29,082 bases of DNA from Pelargonium nanum (GCA_036897485.1 JAYMTF010000859.1:1-29082), one strand, 5' to 3'. Shown: positions 10,301 through 20,382, counted from the first letter of the stretch. The notes: generated by a model from the letters alone, not told the origin. A program made the numbers and translations.

Positions 10301-11041
10301 TCCTCTCCCTCTTCTTTCCATTCTGCTCTGCTGCAGCCGCTACCTTCTTCTTAGTCTCATCTTTCTTATTCTTCAGTTGCTTCATCCCCTACCAATCCAC
10401 CAAGAAAACAAAATTACACCCTTAAGTCAAAAGACTAATACAATGTAAAAATGGCCAAAATTTCACCAAATTCAAACCCCCCAAATCTCAACATTTTAAC
10501 AAACAAACTACATTGCAATTGTATAAGTTAAAATGCCATACTATTCCTATTTTCCTCCATTTTCTCAGTAAGCAAACAAAACCTAGGCCTCTAAAGCTTC
10601 CTCCTTTTCGCCAGAAAATAAGATAAAAAAACAAAATACCTTATCAGACTTAGGAGCTGCGCTCCTCTGCTTAATGGGTTTATAGTCTTCTTCATCATCT
10701 TCATCATCGTCATTCTTTTCTTTCTTAGCCTTTGCTTGCTTTGCAGACGCCGAATGAGCCTTAATCGGCTTCTCGGAATCATCTCCATTGCCATTCTCTT
10801 CCTTCTTCACTTTCGCTCCTTTCGCGCGCGACCCAAAACTTGCATTAATGGGCCGATCATCGTCGTCGTCATCCTCATCCTCTAGAAGCTCCTTTTTCTC
10901 CACTTTGGCGGTTTCTTTGGGGCGAGACTTGGTGGAGCTGCCATTGGGGTTCGTCTTTTTGCGGTCTTTGAGCATAGAATTCAAGCATTTTTCATCGTCG
11001 CCGTCGCGTACCTCGTCTTTCTTGGAGTCTTCGGATGGCAT
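7390..11041 (-). CDS. Uncharacterised highly charged, probably nuclear protein
   Basis: I do not recognise a named gene. Four exons join in frame on the minus strand: 11041-10640, 10388-10257, 10158-10088 and 7663-7390 (stop TAG), giving 292 residues. Intron 3 splits a tryptophan codon and is about 2.4 kb. The start is the first ATG in its frame. Residues 54-134 alternate acidic runs (up to nine D/E in a row) with lysine-rich segments. They hold three degenerate repeats, marked by RPI (63-65), KPI (91-93) and KPI (121-123). Residues 163-230 are the least biased and probably the conserved core: RKVYDLPGQKRDPPEE, then an FYETLYQQVP segment, then SKEEAKKVFDKKQKK. The C-terminus has SKKRKNEDESSDDD, a nuclear-signal-like run next to a CK2-type acidic serine site. 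A chromatin or nucleolar role is a guess from composition. Confidence 0.82.
7664..10087 (-). other. Long third intron of gene 2 (2.4 kb)
   Basis: The intron is bounded by GTGAGT on the 5' side and TTTGCAG on the 3' side (minus strand). Apart from a Stowaway-type MITE at 8147-8395 I see no coding exon in it. The open frames at 8954-9252 (minus) and 9166-9462 (plus) have no protein-like features. Its length is unusual beside the small introns 1 (251 bases) and 2 (98 bases). Confidence 0.75.
8147..8395. mobile_element. Stowaway-like (Tc1/mariner) MITE
   Basis: The left end reads TACTCCCTCCGTCCTAAAAT, the classic Stowaway terminus. The right end, CATTTTGGGAAAGAGGAAGTA, is its degenerate inverted copy, so the element is about 249 bp with TA at both borders, as expected for the TA target site of mariner-type transposases. 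It has no coding capacity. It sits in intron 3 of gene 2 and is moderately diverged, so it is not a recent insertion. Confidence 0.85.
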
Positions 11042-12414
11042 TTTGTCCCCGAGAAAGTGGAGGAAAACGGTGAGAAAGGGGATTCTGCGGAAACCCTTGT
11101 TCGGGTTCAGGTCACTGTGGTGGTGCTTTTGTTTTCGAACTTGAAAAGGAAAATAAGAGCTCTGTTTGGTTGCGGGCACTAATATATTACTTGTAGCGCT
11201 GATAAATGTGTTTTATTGCATCGAACCATCTTAACGCGCCATTGGCCCAAAATTGTTGTGTTGATTGCATTTATTGTCCTGTCACAGCACCAAGAGATAA
11301 TTTTTTTGCTTGGAGGTTTGAAAATAGGAAATCGGAATATTTTCTCAATTTTAATTGTTCATGTTCGAAACATAATTCTCTAGATATCGACACGCCAACA
11401 CTTCGTGCTCAGGAGAGCTTCTCGTCCGTCCATCGCAATCGGTCACTTCAATGAGAACTTCTTGCATCTTATCAACACTTAGTATTCATAAAAAACCTTT
11501 AAATACATACGAGATACATTCAAGGCTCTCCGTCTCACTGACCACTACCACGACGTCTTGCTTTACTTGGACACTAAAACGCTACTCGAAGTGGGAGATG
11601 CACCTAAGGGATCCACTTTTCCTTGCATTACTTGAAGGGCATACGAGAGGAGGGGATCCATAATTTACATATAGAATTCATTTATCTAGAAACGTTATCT
11701 AGAAATTTTTCTAGGAAGGTGTGATTTGAACTCCCTCCGCTGAGACGGTTTTTCAGGTACACACTCTGCTCTCCACTTAACGGTATGCTATCTTGTGCAG
11801 ACTCTAAGAACCCAGAGCTCATAAGTAAGAATCCAAGCTTCCAGCTCCATCTAAAAGCTCGTAACTCCAACTTCACCCCGAAACTCCAATGTTCAAATAT
11901 TTTCAAAACAATCACCTTAATAGTCGAAGTGTTAATATAGTCCGAAAGTAATAAATCAAGACAACCCACAAGCGGTTGTGAATAAAACAGGACATTGCCA
12001 ACAGAAGAAGCATGTTCATCTTGACATTTTGGCGCCCAACTAGACATTCATTTACACCATGATTATCATTTTTATACTACTAAAATCTCACATTTTTGCC
12101 AATAAGTAGAGCTAATGAGAGAGATGACATAAAGTTCATTCATAGCTATCAAGAAACATTCATAGAAATTGGAAAGAATCACAAGTGATGGTATTCTGAT
12201 ACAAAGCGGTAACTGACAGCAAACAAGAATTTGCCCCTACTCTATTGTAGTAGTTTACAGAAACATCAGTGCTCCGAATGGCCTGATGGATATAATTAGC
12301 ATGAAATGGTTTACATCAATGGAGATAAAAAAAAAAACACTTGGCTCCGCACTCATCATTACATAATTTACACATTAACAAAGAATGTTGGAGATAGGAA
12401 ATGGCCTGAGGAGG
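11042..12414. other. Upstream region of gene 2 / 3' flank of gene 3
   Basis: I see no supported gene. The first ~200 bases form the leader and promoter of gene 2 (minus strand), including a GGCCCA word at 11244-11249. A 121-codon minus-strand frame (12047-11682) lacks recognisable domains and may be transposon-derived or random. The last part is the 3' untranslated region and flank of gene 3. Confidence 0.5.
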
Positions 12415-15114
12415 TCATCTTAGAGGAGTTGGAGTCTTCAACTTTGGAACTTTGAATTTTGATGAGAACAACTTTGGAGTCTCCAAAATGGAAATAACTT
12501 CAATACCTTTTATCTTAGAGCTTCTACCACCCTATAACCCACAGAGAGAAAACAAGTTATCACATCACCACTTTCCAACAAAACAGAGAGGCAACTAAGA
12601 ATAGCATACATTCAGCTCAAATTTCATGTGCTATGCATAAAACAGAACTAACTATGAGCTAAGAGGACAATTCCCCAACGTTTTACAAAATGTAACAGAC
12701 TATATACACTCATATAGAGTGTCGTGTACTCTCACGATAACATATAATTGTCTAACATACTGGCATCTTTACCCTCTCTACACAGACATAAATACCCCTA
12801 AGAGTTCAAGACATGTAGACATGCATCTCCCACGACCCTAATCAAACTGGCATCTTTACCCTCTCTACACGGATATAAATACACCCTAGAGTTCAAGACA
12901 TGTAGACATGCATCTACCACGACCCTAATCATCAAAAGCAAGCAATAAGACAAACTTCGTATACACTGGTACATCTATAGGTCTCTGTACAAGAAACACA
13001 TACAATGTTAGCTATTAGCTTATACCATATACCTGCTTTGCTTCTTTGCAAGCTGCAAATATATACATTGTTTTACGTACTCTACAATCCTCTAATTCCT
13101 ACCAGGCTACACCACTTCAACTACGCTCTCTCCTACAACATCACCACCCCATTGAAGAAACCAGCAGAAAAAACAACCTTAATCACAGATCAGTTGAAGT
13201 TCACACCTAAAAGCAACTTTCTTACTGTTGGATACTACTGATTCACCAAGTGGATGCTTAGAGCTAACTCATCAATAATTATCTATACAATAAATCAATA
13301 TCCACTGGAGTACTGAAATCCATGATATAAACAATTGAACTCAATGATAATAATAGTGCCCAGTCTAGATGATGCAAGCAATACATAATTCAGAAGTACC
13401 TTTTCAGAGTCCTTGAAATTGGACACTTGTGAAGTAGAATGCTCTTTCTTCACAGTGATAACATTTGTACTGCTGCCCACATTGCCCCCTGAGCTAGTAG
13501 TTCTAGCTCTTGTTGTACAACGACGCAAGACAGGTGTAGCTGAAGCAATTCTCGTTTTCTTTGACAATTCCAACTCACGAGAAAGTCTTGAAATTTCCTC
13601 GTTACATTTATTTGTAACAGCATCCATCTTAGCCACGTCAGTCTCCAATTTTGCAATGATAGCATCCTTTTCAGTATTAAAGGATACCAGTTGATCTACT
13701 TTGGCGAGAAGTTCTGAAATCTTTTCATTTGCTAGTTCAACTTCAGCATGCTTGCTTTTTAACTCCTTTGTGTACTTGCTTTCTAAGCTATTATACTGAT
13801 TCCATACAAAACTTTTTTCATTCAAAATGGCAGATACCTCATTATTCTTGTCCCGAGCAAGCTTCTCATATTCATGTTTTAGCCTTTTCACTTCCGATTT
13901 CATATCACTATTTCTGTCGCCTCTCTTTCTTTTACCAGTCTCTGCATAGTTTCTTTCAGATGTATCCTGCAAAAAATTAGTCAGTTCACAACAGTGTCTA
14001 AATAGAAAAAACTCAGAGATTTCCAGTTAGATGCAACAAAACATACTTCCATGTCAGAACACTTCTGGGAGAAATAGTCAAGCAGTGCTTTGAAATCTGT
14101 CAATTCATCCTCAGTGTATTCTGGAATGAGGAAAACAAAATGCCACGGTACATAGTTAGATCATACACCACATAAATTTAATACTAAGCAACAAGTTTAC
14201 TGTCAAGCAGCTGCACCCCATCAAATAAACTGCCTCCAACTTCAAATAATTTGCAATAAGAAATGAGAAACACTGAAAAGGAACTTTGTTAGAGCACTTC
14301 AAGAGCTACTCTAATTGAAAATAAAACTAGTGTTAATTTTTTGGACCTTTCACAGTGTGCCATGGAGAGAAGCATAAGTTATAGTCAGTTGGGTGCATGA
14401 GTAACCAATCTTATAGAGCCAAAATTCAAAGGTTACTACTTTATTCTTCTGTAAAAGAAACAACTTTATGTTCGAATACTAAGTTAGTCTAGGGAATAAC
14501 TTTAGCAATCAAGGACTACAAAATTAAACTCTTACAACAAAAACTTCAATTCCCAACCTTTTCTTTTCTTTTCTTTTCACCCAAATTCTCACAAACCACC
14601 TTATCAATGAAGAAACCAAATACCCAGAAAAGAAACTACCTTTACACATGCAAAAATTGAAATACTGTTTGAAGAAAACTAACCTAACTTGAATTTGCTC
14701 AAAGCAGCCTCTCTCTGCTTCAACCCAATTTGCATATTGGACTTGGCCGCATTAAGGGCCGATTCCATTTGTTGCAGTAACAAATCCTGTTTCGTCTACA
14801 CAAGAAATATCAAGAAAACCTCAGCATTCCCCAGAAAACACAAAATTTTCCCAAACCCTAATTTTGAAACCGATAAATAAACCCAAATCACCAGAAATTT
14901 GGGGGTTTACCTGAGAGATCTGGTCTTCCAGGAGACGAACGTCGTAGACCCACCGCTCGTGTTGCATCTTGATGTGATCCTCAAGAAGCTTCCGCTCTTT
15001 GACGAGAGTCTCGAGCTGCGATTGCTGGGTCCGTAGCATGTGGGTCAGCGAGTTGAACACCTTCTGCCAATTTAGACGAACTGAAGAATCTGGAGATCCT
15101 CTCTTTTTTGCCAT
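12415..15114 (-). CDS. Uncharacterised coiled-coil protein with TP-rich C-terminus
   Basis: I do not recognise a named gene. Five minus-strand exons join in frame: 15114-14911, 14795-14684, 14120-14047, 13966-13400 and 12531-12415 (stop TGA), giving 357 residues. The first exon is basic at its start (MAKKRG), followed by long helical segments with leucine/charged heptads through residues about 25-125. GKRKRG (141-146) is a likely nuclear signal. Residues about 150-285 are a second long coiled coil. The region after 285 is serine/threonine/arginine-rich (RRCTTRARTTSSGG). The last 38 residues, on their own exon, are basic with SP/TP-type sites (ETPK, KTPTPLR); TPLR fits the minimal CDK consensus. 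It could be a structural, chromosome or cytoskeleton-associated protein, but this is inferred from composition only. It lies head-to-head with the invertase gene, ~1.3 kb between ATGs. Confidence 0.85.
12760..12932. repeat. 87-bp tandem duplication in intron 4 of gene 3
   Basis: Two adjacent copies start with CTGGCATCTTTACCCTCTC at 12760 and 12847 and end with ACGACCCTAATCA. They differ by only a few substitutions (for example ACAGACAT against ACGGATAT) and one small shift near the CCCTAAGAG/CCCTAGAG position. This is a recent local tandem duplication with no coding role. Confidence 0.9.
14557..14578. repeat. (CTTTT)n pentanucleotide microsatellite
   Basis: About four consecutive CTTTT units lie in intron 2 of gene 3. 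On the transcribed strand this is an A/G-rich tract. Confidence 0.85.
14853..14860. promoter_or_regulatory. Telo-box AAACCCTA in first intron of gene 3
   Basis: AAACCCTA followed by A lies inside the short first intron, about 255 bases downstream of the ATG of gene 3. Telo-boxes near plant transcription starts often act together with site II (TGGGCY) elements, and such elements are present upstream of this gene. Confidence 0.4.
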
Positions 15115-15272
15115 AGCAAATTGAAGAAGATGATGAGAGAGCCGATTGTTGTGTCACAGCGTCAGTGGTTCACAGTCACAGGAGCGGGACACGACTGGAG
15201 TGGATCGTAATTCAAAAATCGCAACGGGTGATTCAACGGTATAATTTTTAAGTTTTAATATGGTTTGCTGAT

Positions 15273-15356
15273 TGGGCCTTCTTTAGTAAATGAGCTTCTT
15301 GCATTAACTATTTGGATGGAAAGATACACTTAAGGCCCAAACTGTTATTGGGCCCA
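15273..15356. promoter_or_regulatory. Cluster of three site II (TGGGCC/GGCCCA) elements upstream of gene 3
   Basis: TGGGCC at 15273-15278, GGCCCA at 15334-15339 and the palindrome TGGGCCCA at 15349-15356 fall within 85 bases, about 160-240 bases upstream of the gene 3 ATG. Site II elements bind TCP factors and are enriched in promoters of genes for growth and cell division. Assignment to gene 3 and not the invertase is by proximity. Confidence 0.5.
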
Positions 15357-16184
15357 TAAAAAATAAATAAAATTATCAATGTGAACTTTAATATAAGTCG
15401 TTTTTGATAATTTTTATGCAAATATGTGAGTGCTTTTAATTTTAAACGATTAAGTTAAATTTACTTATGGTGTTAACTGAAAAATCATATTAGTTCATAA
15501 AAAAATACTTGCAACTTCATGAAATTCAATTTTATTTTTATCCTATTGGTATAATTGACCTCAACTATGTTAAACGGAGCGTGCGTGCATGCATGAAATA
15601 GTTGGATGCGAGATATATTTTCCTTAAACTCTCAAGGTAAAATTAATTGATAATGTTAGGACTAATTAGAGGTTTCATAACATAAACTGCTAACAATAAT
15701 ACAAGAAAGTCTGTGTCTCCAAGAGTAAATCACATTGGCATTAACAATTATCCCTTACCACTTGTCTCTTAACTGCTTCCACTTCCTTTGTCGCGACACA
15801 AAATAAAAGATACATTCCAGATATAGTGTATGCCAAAAAAATACCTAAACACATCGTTAATTACAAGGAACAATTGTTTGTCCCAATCCTACATTTGTAA
15901 AAGCTTTCTGCAGTGTCTTTTTCCCCTAAAAATGACCAATCTGGATTAAAAAGATAAAATGAAAAATCTGCACCAAAGTAGTAAACTTTTAACAAAAGTC
16001 ACAATTGCTAAAAGATAAAACAATTGTGGGAGTGAATTCCTAACCAAGTATCGGATGTACCAAGATTTCCAATCTTGTAGGATCACCATGTTTCAAGTCT
16101 CTGTTCATTAATTTCTTTATATTTTTTTGGGCTCCAACTCCATTGACAGCTACTGCCAGCAACCTTTACCTTGCTACTGTCACA

Positions 16185-16191
16185 TATAAAA
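16185..16191 (+). promoter_or_regulatory. TATA box of the invertase gene
   Basis: TATAAAAGG is a near-canonical plant TATA box about 215 bases upstream of the invertase ATG at 16400. A start of transcription near 16215-16220 would follow. The leader may contain an intron (possible donor at 16278, acceptor TTGTGCAG ending at 16385), but I cannot confirm that from sequence alone. Confidence 0.5.
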
Positions 16192-16399
16192 GGCTGTACA
16201 TGGATGAGCCATGTTCCTTTCATCTTTTGATGCCCACGAAGGTGCATGTGTTTTTTTTTTCTTGTTTTGTCCTTAAGGTGTTTGTGAAAAGTCCTCTTCC
16301 CCATTTCCACTTTCATAGCTTTTGGTCTAATACCATTTCTTGTGCATTAAGAATTTTTTGTTTTGTTTATGTTGATCTTGTGCAGTGTTTTATTCAAGA

Positions 16400-19027
16400 A
16401 TGTCAGCAGTTACTATGGAAGTGTCTCATAATGGAAGTCTAAGAAGTCATGAGACAATGTTCGAAATCGACGACTCTGATTTTGCGAGGTTATTGGACAA
16501 ACCAAGACCCATTAACATAGAAAAGAACAGGTCCTTTGATGAGAGATCTTTCGGGGACCTATCAATTACTTTATCGCCCCGCAATCCTTACAGATATCCT
16601 GAAAACTCCCGCATAATCATAGACCATTTGGACTATGCTTGCTCTCCTCCTCTGAGGTCCGGTTTCAATACGCCTAAATCTAGTCACTGTGAGTCACATC
16701 CCATGGTTGCAGATGCGTGGGAGTGTTTGAGGCGTTCGTTAGTTTACTTTCGTGGACAGCCAGTTGGGACTATTGCCGCGGTAGACCAGTCAGTTGAAGA
16801 ACTTAATTATGATCAGGTGAGTGATCAATCCCCTCTCTTAATTGTTACATTTTTGTAGTATTTATACAAATGCAATAACATAATGCAAGGTTCTTGTAAT
16901 GCTTTGTGCCAAGCCCTCTTTGTCCTGAGGTTTTAGCCTAAGTTGGAAATTTTAACCACTTGTGCATAATAGGTTTTTGTTAGAGATTTTTGTGCCAAGT
17001 GCCTTGGCCTTTCTCTTTTGATTGTTGTCTATCATATGACCCTAAATCTTACACATTTTTGTAGTATTTATACAAATGCAATAACATAATGCAAAGTTCT
17101 TGTGATGCTTTGTGCCAAGCCCTCTTTGTCCTGAGGTTTTAGCCTAAGTTGGAAATTCTAACCATCCTGTGCATAATAGGTTTTTGTTAGAGATTTTGTG
17201 CCAAGTGCCTTGGCCTTTATGATGAATGGGGAACATGAGATAGTCAAGAACTTTCTTTTGAAAACGATTCGCCTCCAATCCCGGGAAAAAATGGTGGATC
17301 AGTTCAAGCTAGGGGCAGGAGTAATGCCAGCAAGTTTCAAAGTGCTCCATGACCCAGTAAAGAATGAAGACACAGTCCTGGCAGACTTTGGTGAGTGTGC
17401 AATAGGAAGAGTAGCACCAGTTGATTCTGGATTCTGGTGGATCATATTGCTTCGCGCGTATACCAAGTCCACGGGAGACTCTTCCTTGGCTGAAATGCCT
17501 GAATGCCAAAGGGGCATGCACCTAATTCTCAATTTGTGCCTATCAGAAGGCTTTGACACATTCCCAACTCTACTATGTGCTGATGGATGCTCCATGATTG
17601 ACCGTAGAATGGTACTTTCTATGCTCTACTTGATAAAATCTGATTCCATATCCTCTATGATTGACCGTAGAATGGTACTTTATTTTGATCAGCAAGCGTA
17701 CAGATAACGAGACTCATAACTGAGATCTCGAGGGACCAAGTGAAATCAACCACTTACCTTACTGAGTGTTTGTATCCTCTTATATCAATTGTTTTGTTGA
17801 TTTCAGGGTGTATATGGCTACCCAATTGAAATACAAGCTCTTTTCTTTATGGCATTGAGATGTGCCTTGGTCTTGCTCAAGCATGATGATGAGGGCAAGG
17901 AGTTCATGGAGCGGATAGTGAAACGCCTCCATGCTCTGAGCTTTCACATGAGAAGCTATTTTTGGCTGGACAAGAAGCAGCTAAATGATATCTATAGGTA
18001 TAAAACAGAAGAGTACTCTCACACTGCAGTTAACAAGTTCAATGTGATGCCTGATTCTCTTCCGGATTGGGTGTTTGATTTCATGCCAAGCCGCGGCGGA
18101 TACTTCATTGGAAATGTAAGTCCTGCAAGAATGGATTTTAGGTGGTTCTGCTTAGGTAACTGTGTTGCAATCTTGTCGTCTTTGGCCACGCCTGAGCAAG
18201 CCGCGGCCATAATGGACCTCATTGAGTCGCGTTGGGATGAGTTGGTCGGGGAAATGCCGTTGAAGATATGTTATCCGGCTATAGAGAGTCACGAATGGCG
18301 GATAGTTACCGGTTGTGACCCGAAGAACACTAGATGGAGCTACCACAATGGAGGATCTTGGCCTGGTGAGCTTCTGTACATGTTCTTGAAATGTGATAAA
18401 CTAGAGACAAATAAACAAAACCAGTTCTTGTATTGCAATATATGTGACAATAGACAAGAGTTGAGCAAATAGAACATAGGAAAAGACTGAACTATCCTTA
18501 TAACAAATATAAGCTAACAAAATGTACTAAAAGTGCTTGGAATATCAGCCAAGACACAAAAGAATTAGATCCGGGCGGTCGCTCCGCGCCCACAGGTTCA
18601 TTAGAACATGTTTGAGTGTTAACTGATGAGGTGACATCACCTTAATGGCTATAACTCATGTCTGAGATTCTTTTTTCTAATGAAAATGTTATTGAAGTTT
18701 ACTTTTATATGTTGTGAATGTCTTGTTGCAGTTCTTATATGGCTCCTCACAGCGGCATGCATCAAGACTGGTCGTCCGCAGATTGCGAGACGGGCTATAG
18801 AGCTCGCTGAAAGCCGGATGGGAAAGGATCATTGGCCGGAGTACTATGACGGGAAGCTAGGGCGGTACGTCGGGAAGCAAGCGAGAAAGTACCAGACTTG
18901 GTCCATTGCAGGGTACCTGGTGGCCAAGATGATGCTTGAAGACCCGTCTCATTTGGGCATGATTTCACTTGAGGAGGACAAGCTGATGAAACCACTTGTA
19001 AAAAGATCTGCTTCATGGACTATTTGA
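16400..19027 (+). CDS. Alkaline/neutral invertase (GH100), cytosolic type
   Basis: The product hydrolyses sucrose to glucose and fructose at near-neutral pH. Four exons join in frame: 16400-16816, 17180-17611, 17807-18365 and 18732-19027, giving 567 residues, the usual length of the cytosolic clade (Arabidopsis CINV1/CINV2-like). No transit peptide is evident. Family blocks in order: [19 protein letters not shown] (140-149), [124 protein letters not shown] and [15 protein letters not shown]. Three positions that I remember as nearly invariant are changed: R174 (usually W in LQSWEK), A185 (usually E in LGEGVMP) and C212 (usually S in DFGES). Both borders of exon 2 carry local duplications that create extra splice sites. 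The start is the first ATG in frame after a likely leader acceptor. It may still be active; a decaying paralogue is an alternative. Confidence 0.95.
16848..17218 (+). repeat. Tandem duplication copying the intron-1/exon-2 boundary of the invertase gene
   Basis: Copy A (16848-17012) and copy B (17053-17218) start with ACATTTTTGTAGTATTTATA and end with GTGCCTTGGCCTTT. They differ by a handful of substitutions and two one-base length changes. Copy B includes the functional acceptor (AG at 17178-17179) and the first 39 bases of exon 2. Copy A has the same acceptor (AG at 16971-16972) and the same exon start, but with one extra T in the coding part. Splicing to copy A would shift the frame. Confidence 0.93.
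17594..17681 (+). repeat. 63-bp offset direct repeat duplicating the exon-2 donor of the invertase gene
   Basis: A 25-base block from ATGATTGACC to GGTACTTT occurs at 17594-17618 and again at 17657-17681. Each contains the exon end coding MIDRRM followed by a GTACTT donor (17612 and 17675). The 63-base offset is 21 codons and the intervening frame is open, so use of the downstream donor would insert 21 residues before GVYGYP. Confidence 0.93.
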
Positions 19028-20240
19028 CACAACTTTCTTTACTTTGAAATTGTTAAATTTACAAGAATGCAATGCAACTCAAAAGCATACCACAGGCTAA
19101 TAACATTTATCATTAATTATTTGTGTGGGTAATGAGTGATTGTGCAAGTAGCCTTCAGTTCCTTCAGAAAATACAGTAAAAACACAATTGATTAAATTAA
19201 TTGCATGAACCATTTGGCCCATTTTCTTGAAGTTTCTACTTTTACATAAGTAATAAATTGCGGTGAACCAACAACCATTACAACAAGTGGATGATGATCT
19301 TTTAGAGTCTCAGGTTTCAGCATAGCTATCACACTAGATCTTGTCCAATGAAATCACTAATTAGATAGTACAACAAATTTCATGGATTAAAATCTACGTT
19401 GATTGTTTAGAAAAAACAAGTTCTACGGACATTATAATTAGAGATCACAATGATTTCTAAATGACAAATTCTTCTGAAAAGGTTGAAATTTATAAATTTG
19501 ATCTTGCGAAGCTTTGAGCGATGTCTGATGGGTTAGAAATGTGGATAAGAAATGAGGCACAAATTGTCATCATAGAAACAAAATGTAATAGTGTGATTAG
19601 TATCCACAAGATGATGGTTTAGGGTTATGCTATATATCTCATCATTGGGTTTCTTTGATAAATGATTACAAGGATAAGAAACGTCTTATTGGCAAAGTCG
19701 TGTATACGGTCATTCCAAAGAAAGTTAATTTTACTTATGATTGGTTGAATAATATGTATCATTTTTCTAATGATATGTATTATTTTCTATCTCACTATGA
19801 TTATGTAACTTTCATAATAGTCTCTAAAGACACTATTATATAGCTTAATATATCCCTTGTTTTTAGGAAAAAAACAAAAACAAATTTGCTAGCCTAATCC
19901 ATGATCGGTCATTGGATTTTGGATGGACTTGGTGGTCAAATTGTGTGAAAGAAAACAAACATAAAGTTAGCTAATTAAGTGGGCTAGGCACCAACACCAC
20001 CCAAGTGTAAGTGGTTGGTGACCAGCCCAAGCCATTATGCCAAATGATGTGAGGCACAAGACCACCACTACCACCACCAGACCTCACCTCCTAATTATCC
20101 AACTCCCACCAAACAACAAACCATTTCAACAACTCAATGACCATACAAAACACAGCCATGACCAAATCCAATTAAGGTCCAAAAAGGGAAGCTCAAATCC
20201 TCAGTCCCCATTTATTACGACACAGCTGTTCACATCACAA
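19028..20240. other. Invertase 3' flank and promoter side of gene 5
   Basis: No gene is supported. The first ~150-250 bases are probably the 3' untranslated region of the invertase gene. An imperfect inverted repeat (19981-19998 with 20011-20028, GGGCT...CACCAAC against GTTGGTG...AGCCC) could form a hairpin about 370 bases upstream of the gene 5 ATG. Short frames at 19655-19843 and 20037-20291 look random. Confidence 0.5.
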
Positions 20241-20368
20241 ATAGTCAAATCCACACAGGCACGACACGAGCTAGCTTCTTTGTTTTCTTAAACGGAACTG
20301 CTTCTTCAAGTGTTGCGTTACTGTTGTTGCTTGCTACTACTCCGGGAGAGGGAGCTATACAGCAGACG

Positions 20369-20382
20369 GAGAGAGAGAGAGT
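20369..20382. repeat. GA microsatellite in the leader of gene 5
   Basis: A (GA)n run of about seven units followed by GTGAGTGAG lies 15-30 bases upstream of the gene 5 ATG. GA repeats in plant leaders can bind BBR/BPC (GAGA-binding) factors; that role is an inference here. Confidence 0.7.

Noticed and set aside
10788..11144. 118-codon plus-strand frame with a serine run
   Set aside because: The serine run is the antisense reading of the aspartate codons in exon 1 of gene 2.
11042..11179. In-frame upstream extension of gene 2
   Set aside because: The extension begins at GTG and contains no ATG before the one at 11041.
11682..12047. 121-codon minus-strand frame
   Set aside because: No domain, motif or splice partner recognised; could be transposon-derived but cannot be supported as a gene.
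17612..17707. Read-through of invertase exon 2 to a stop near 17705
   Set aside because: The clear GT donor at 17612 and the in-phase GVYGYP exon at 17807 show that this is intron; only the segment to 17674 could be exonic through the duplicated donor.
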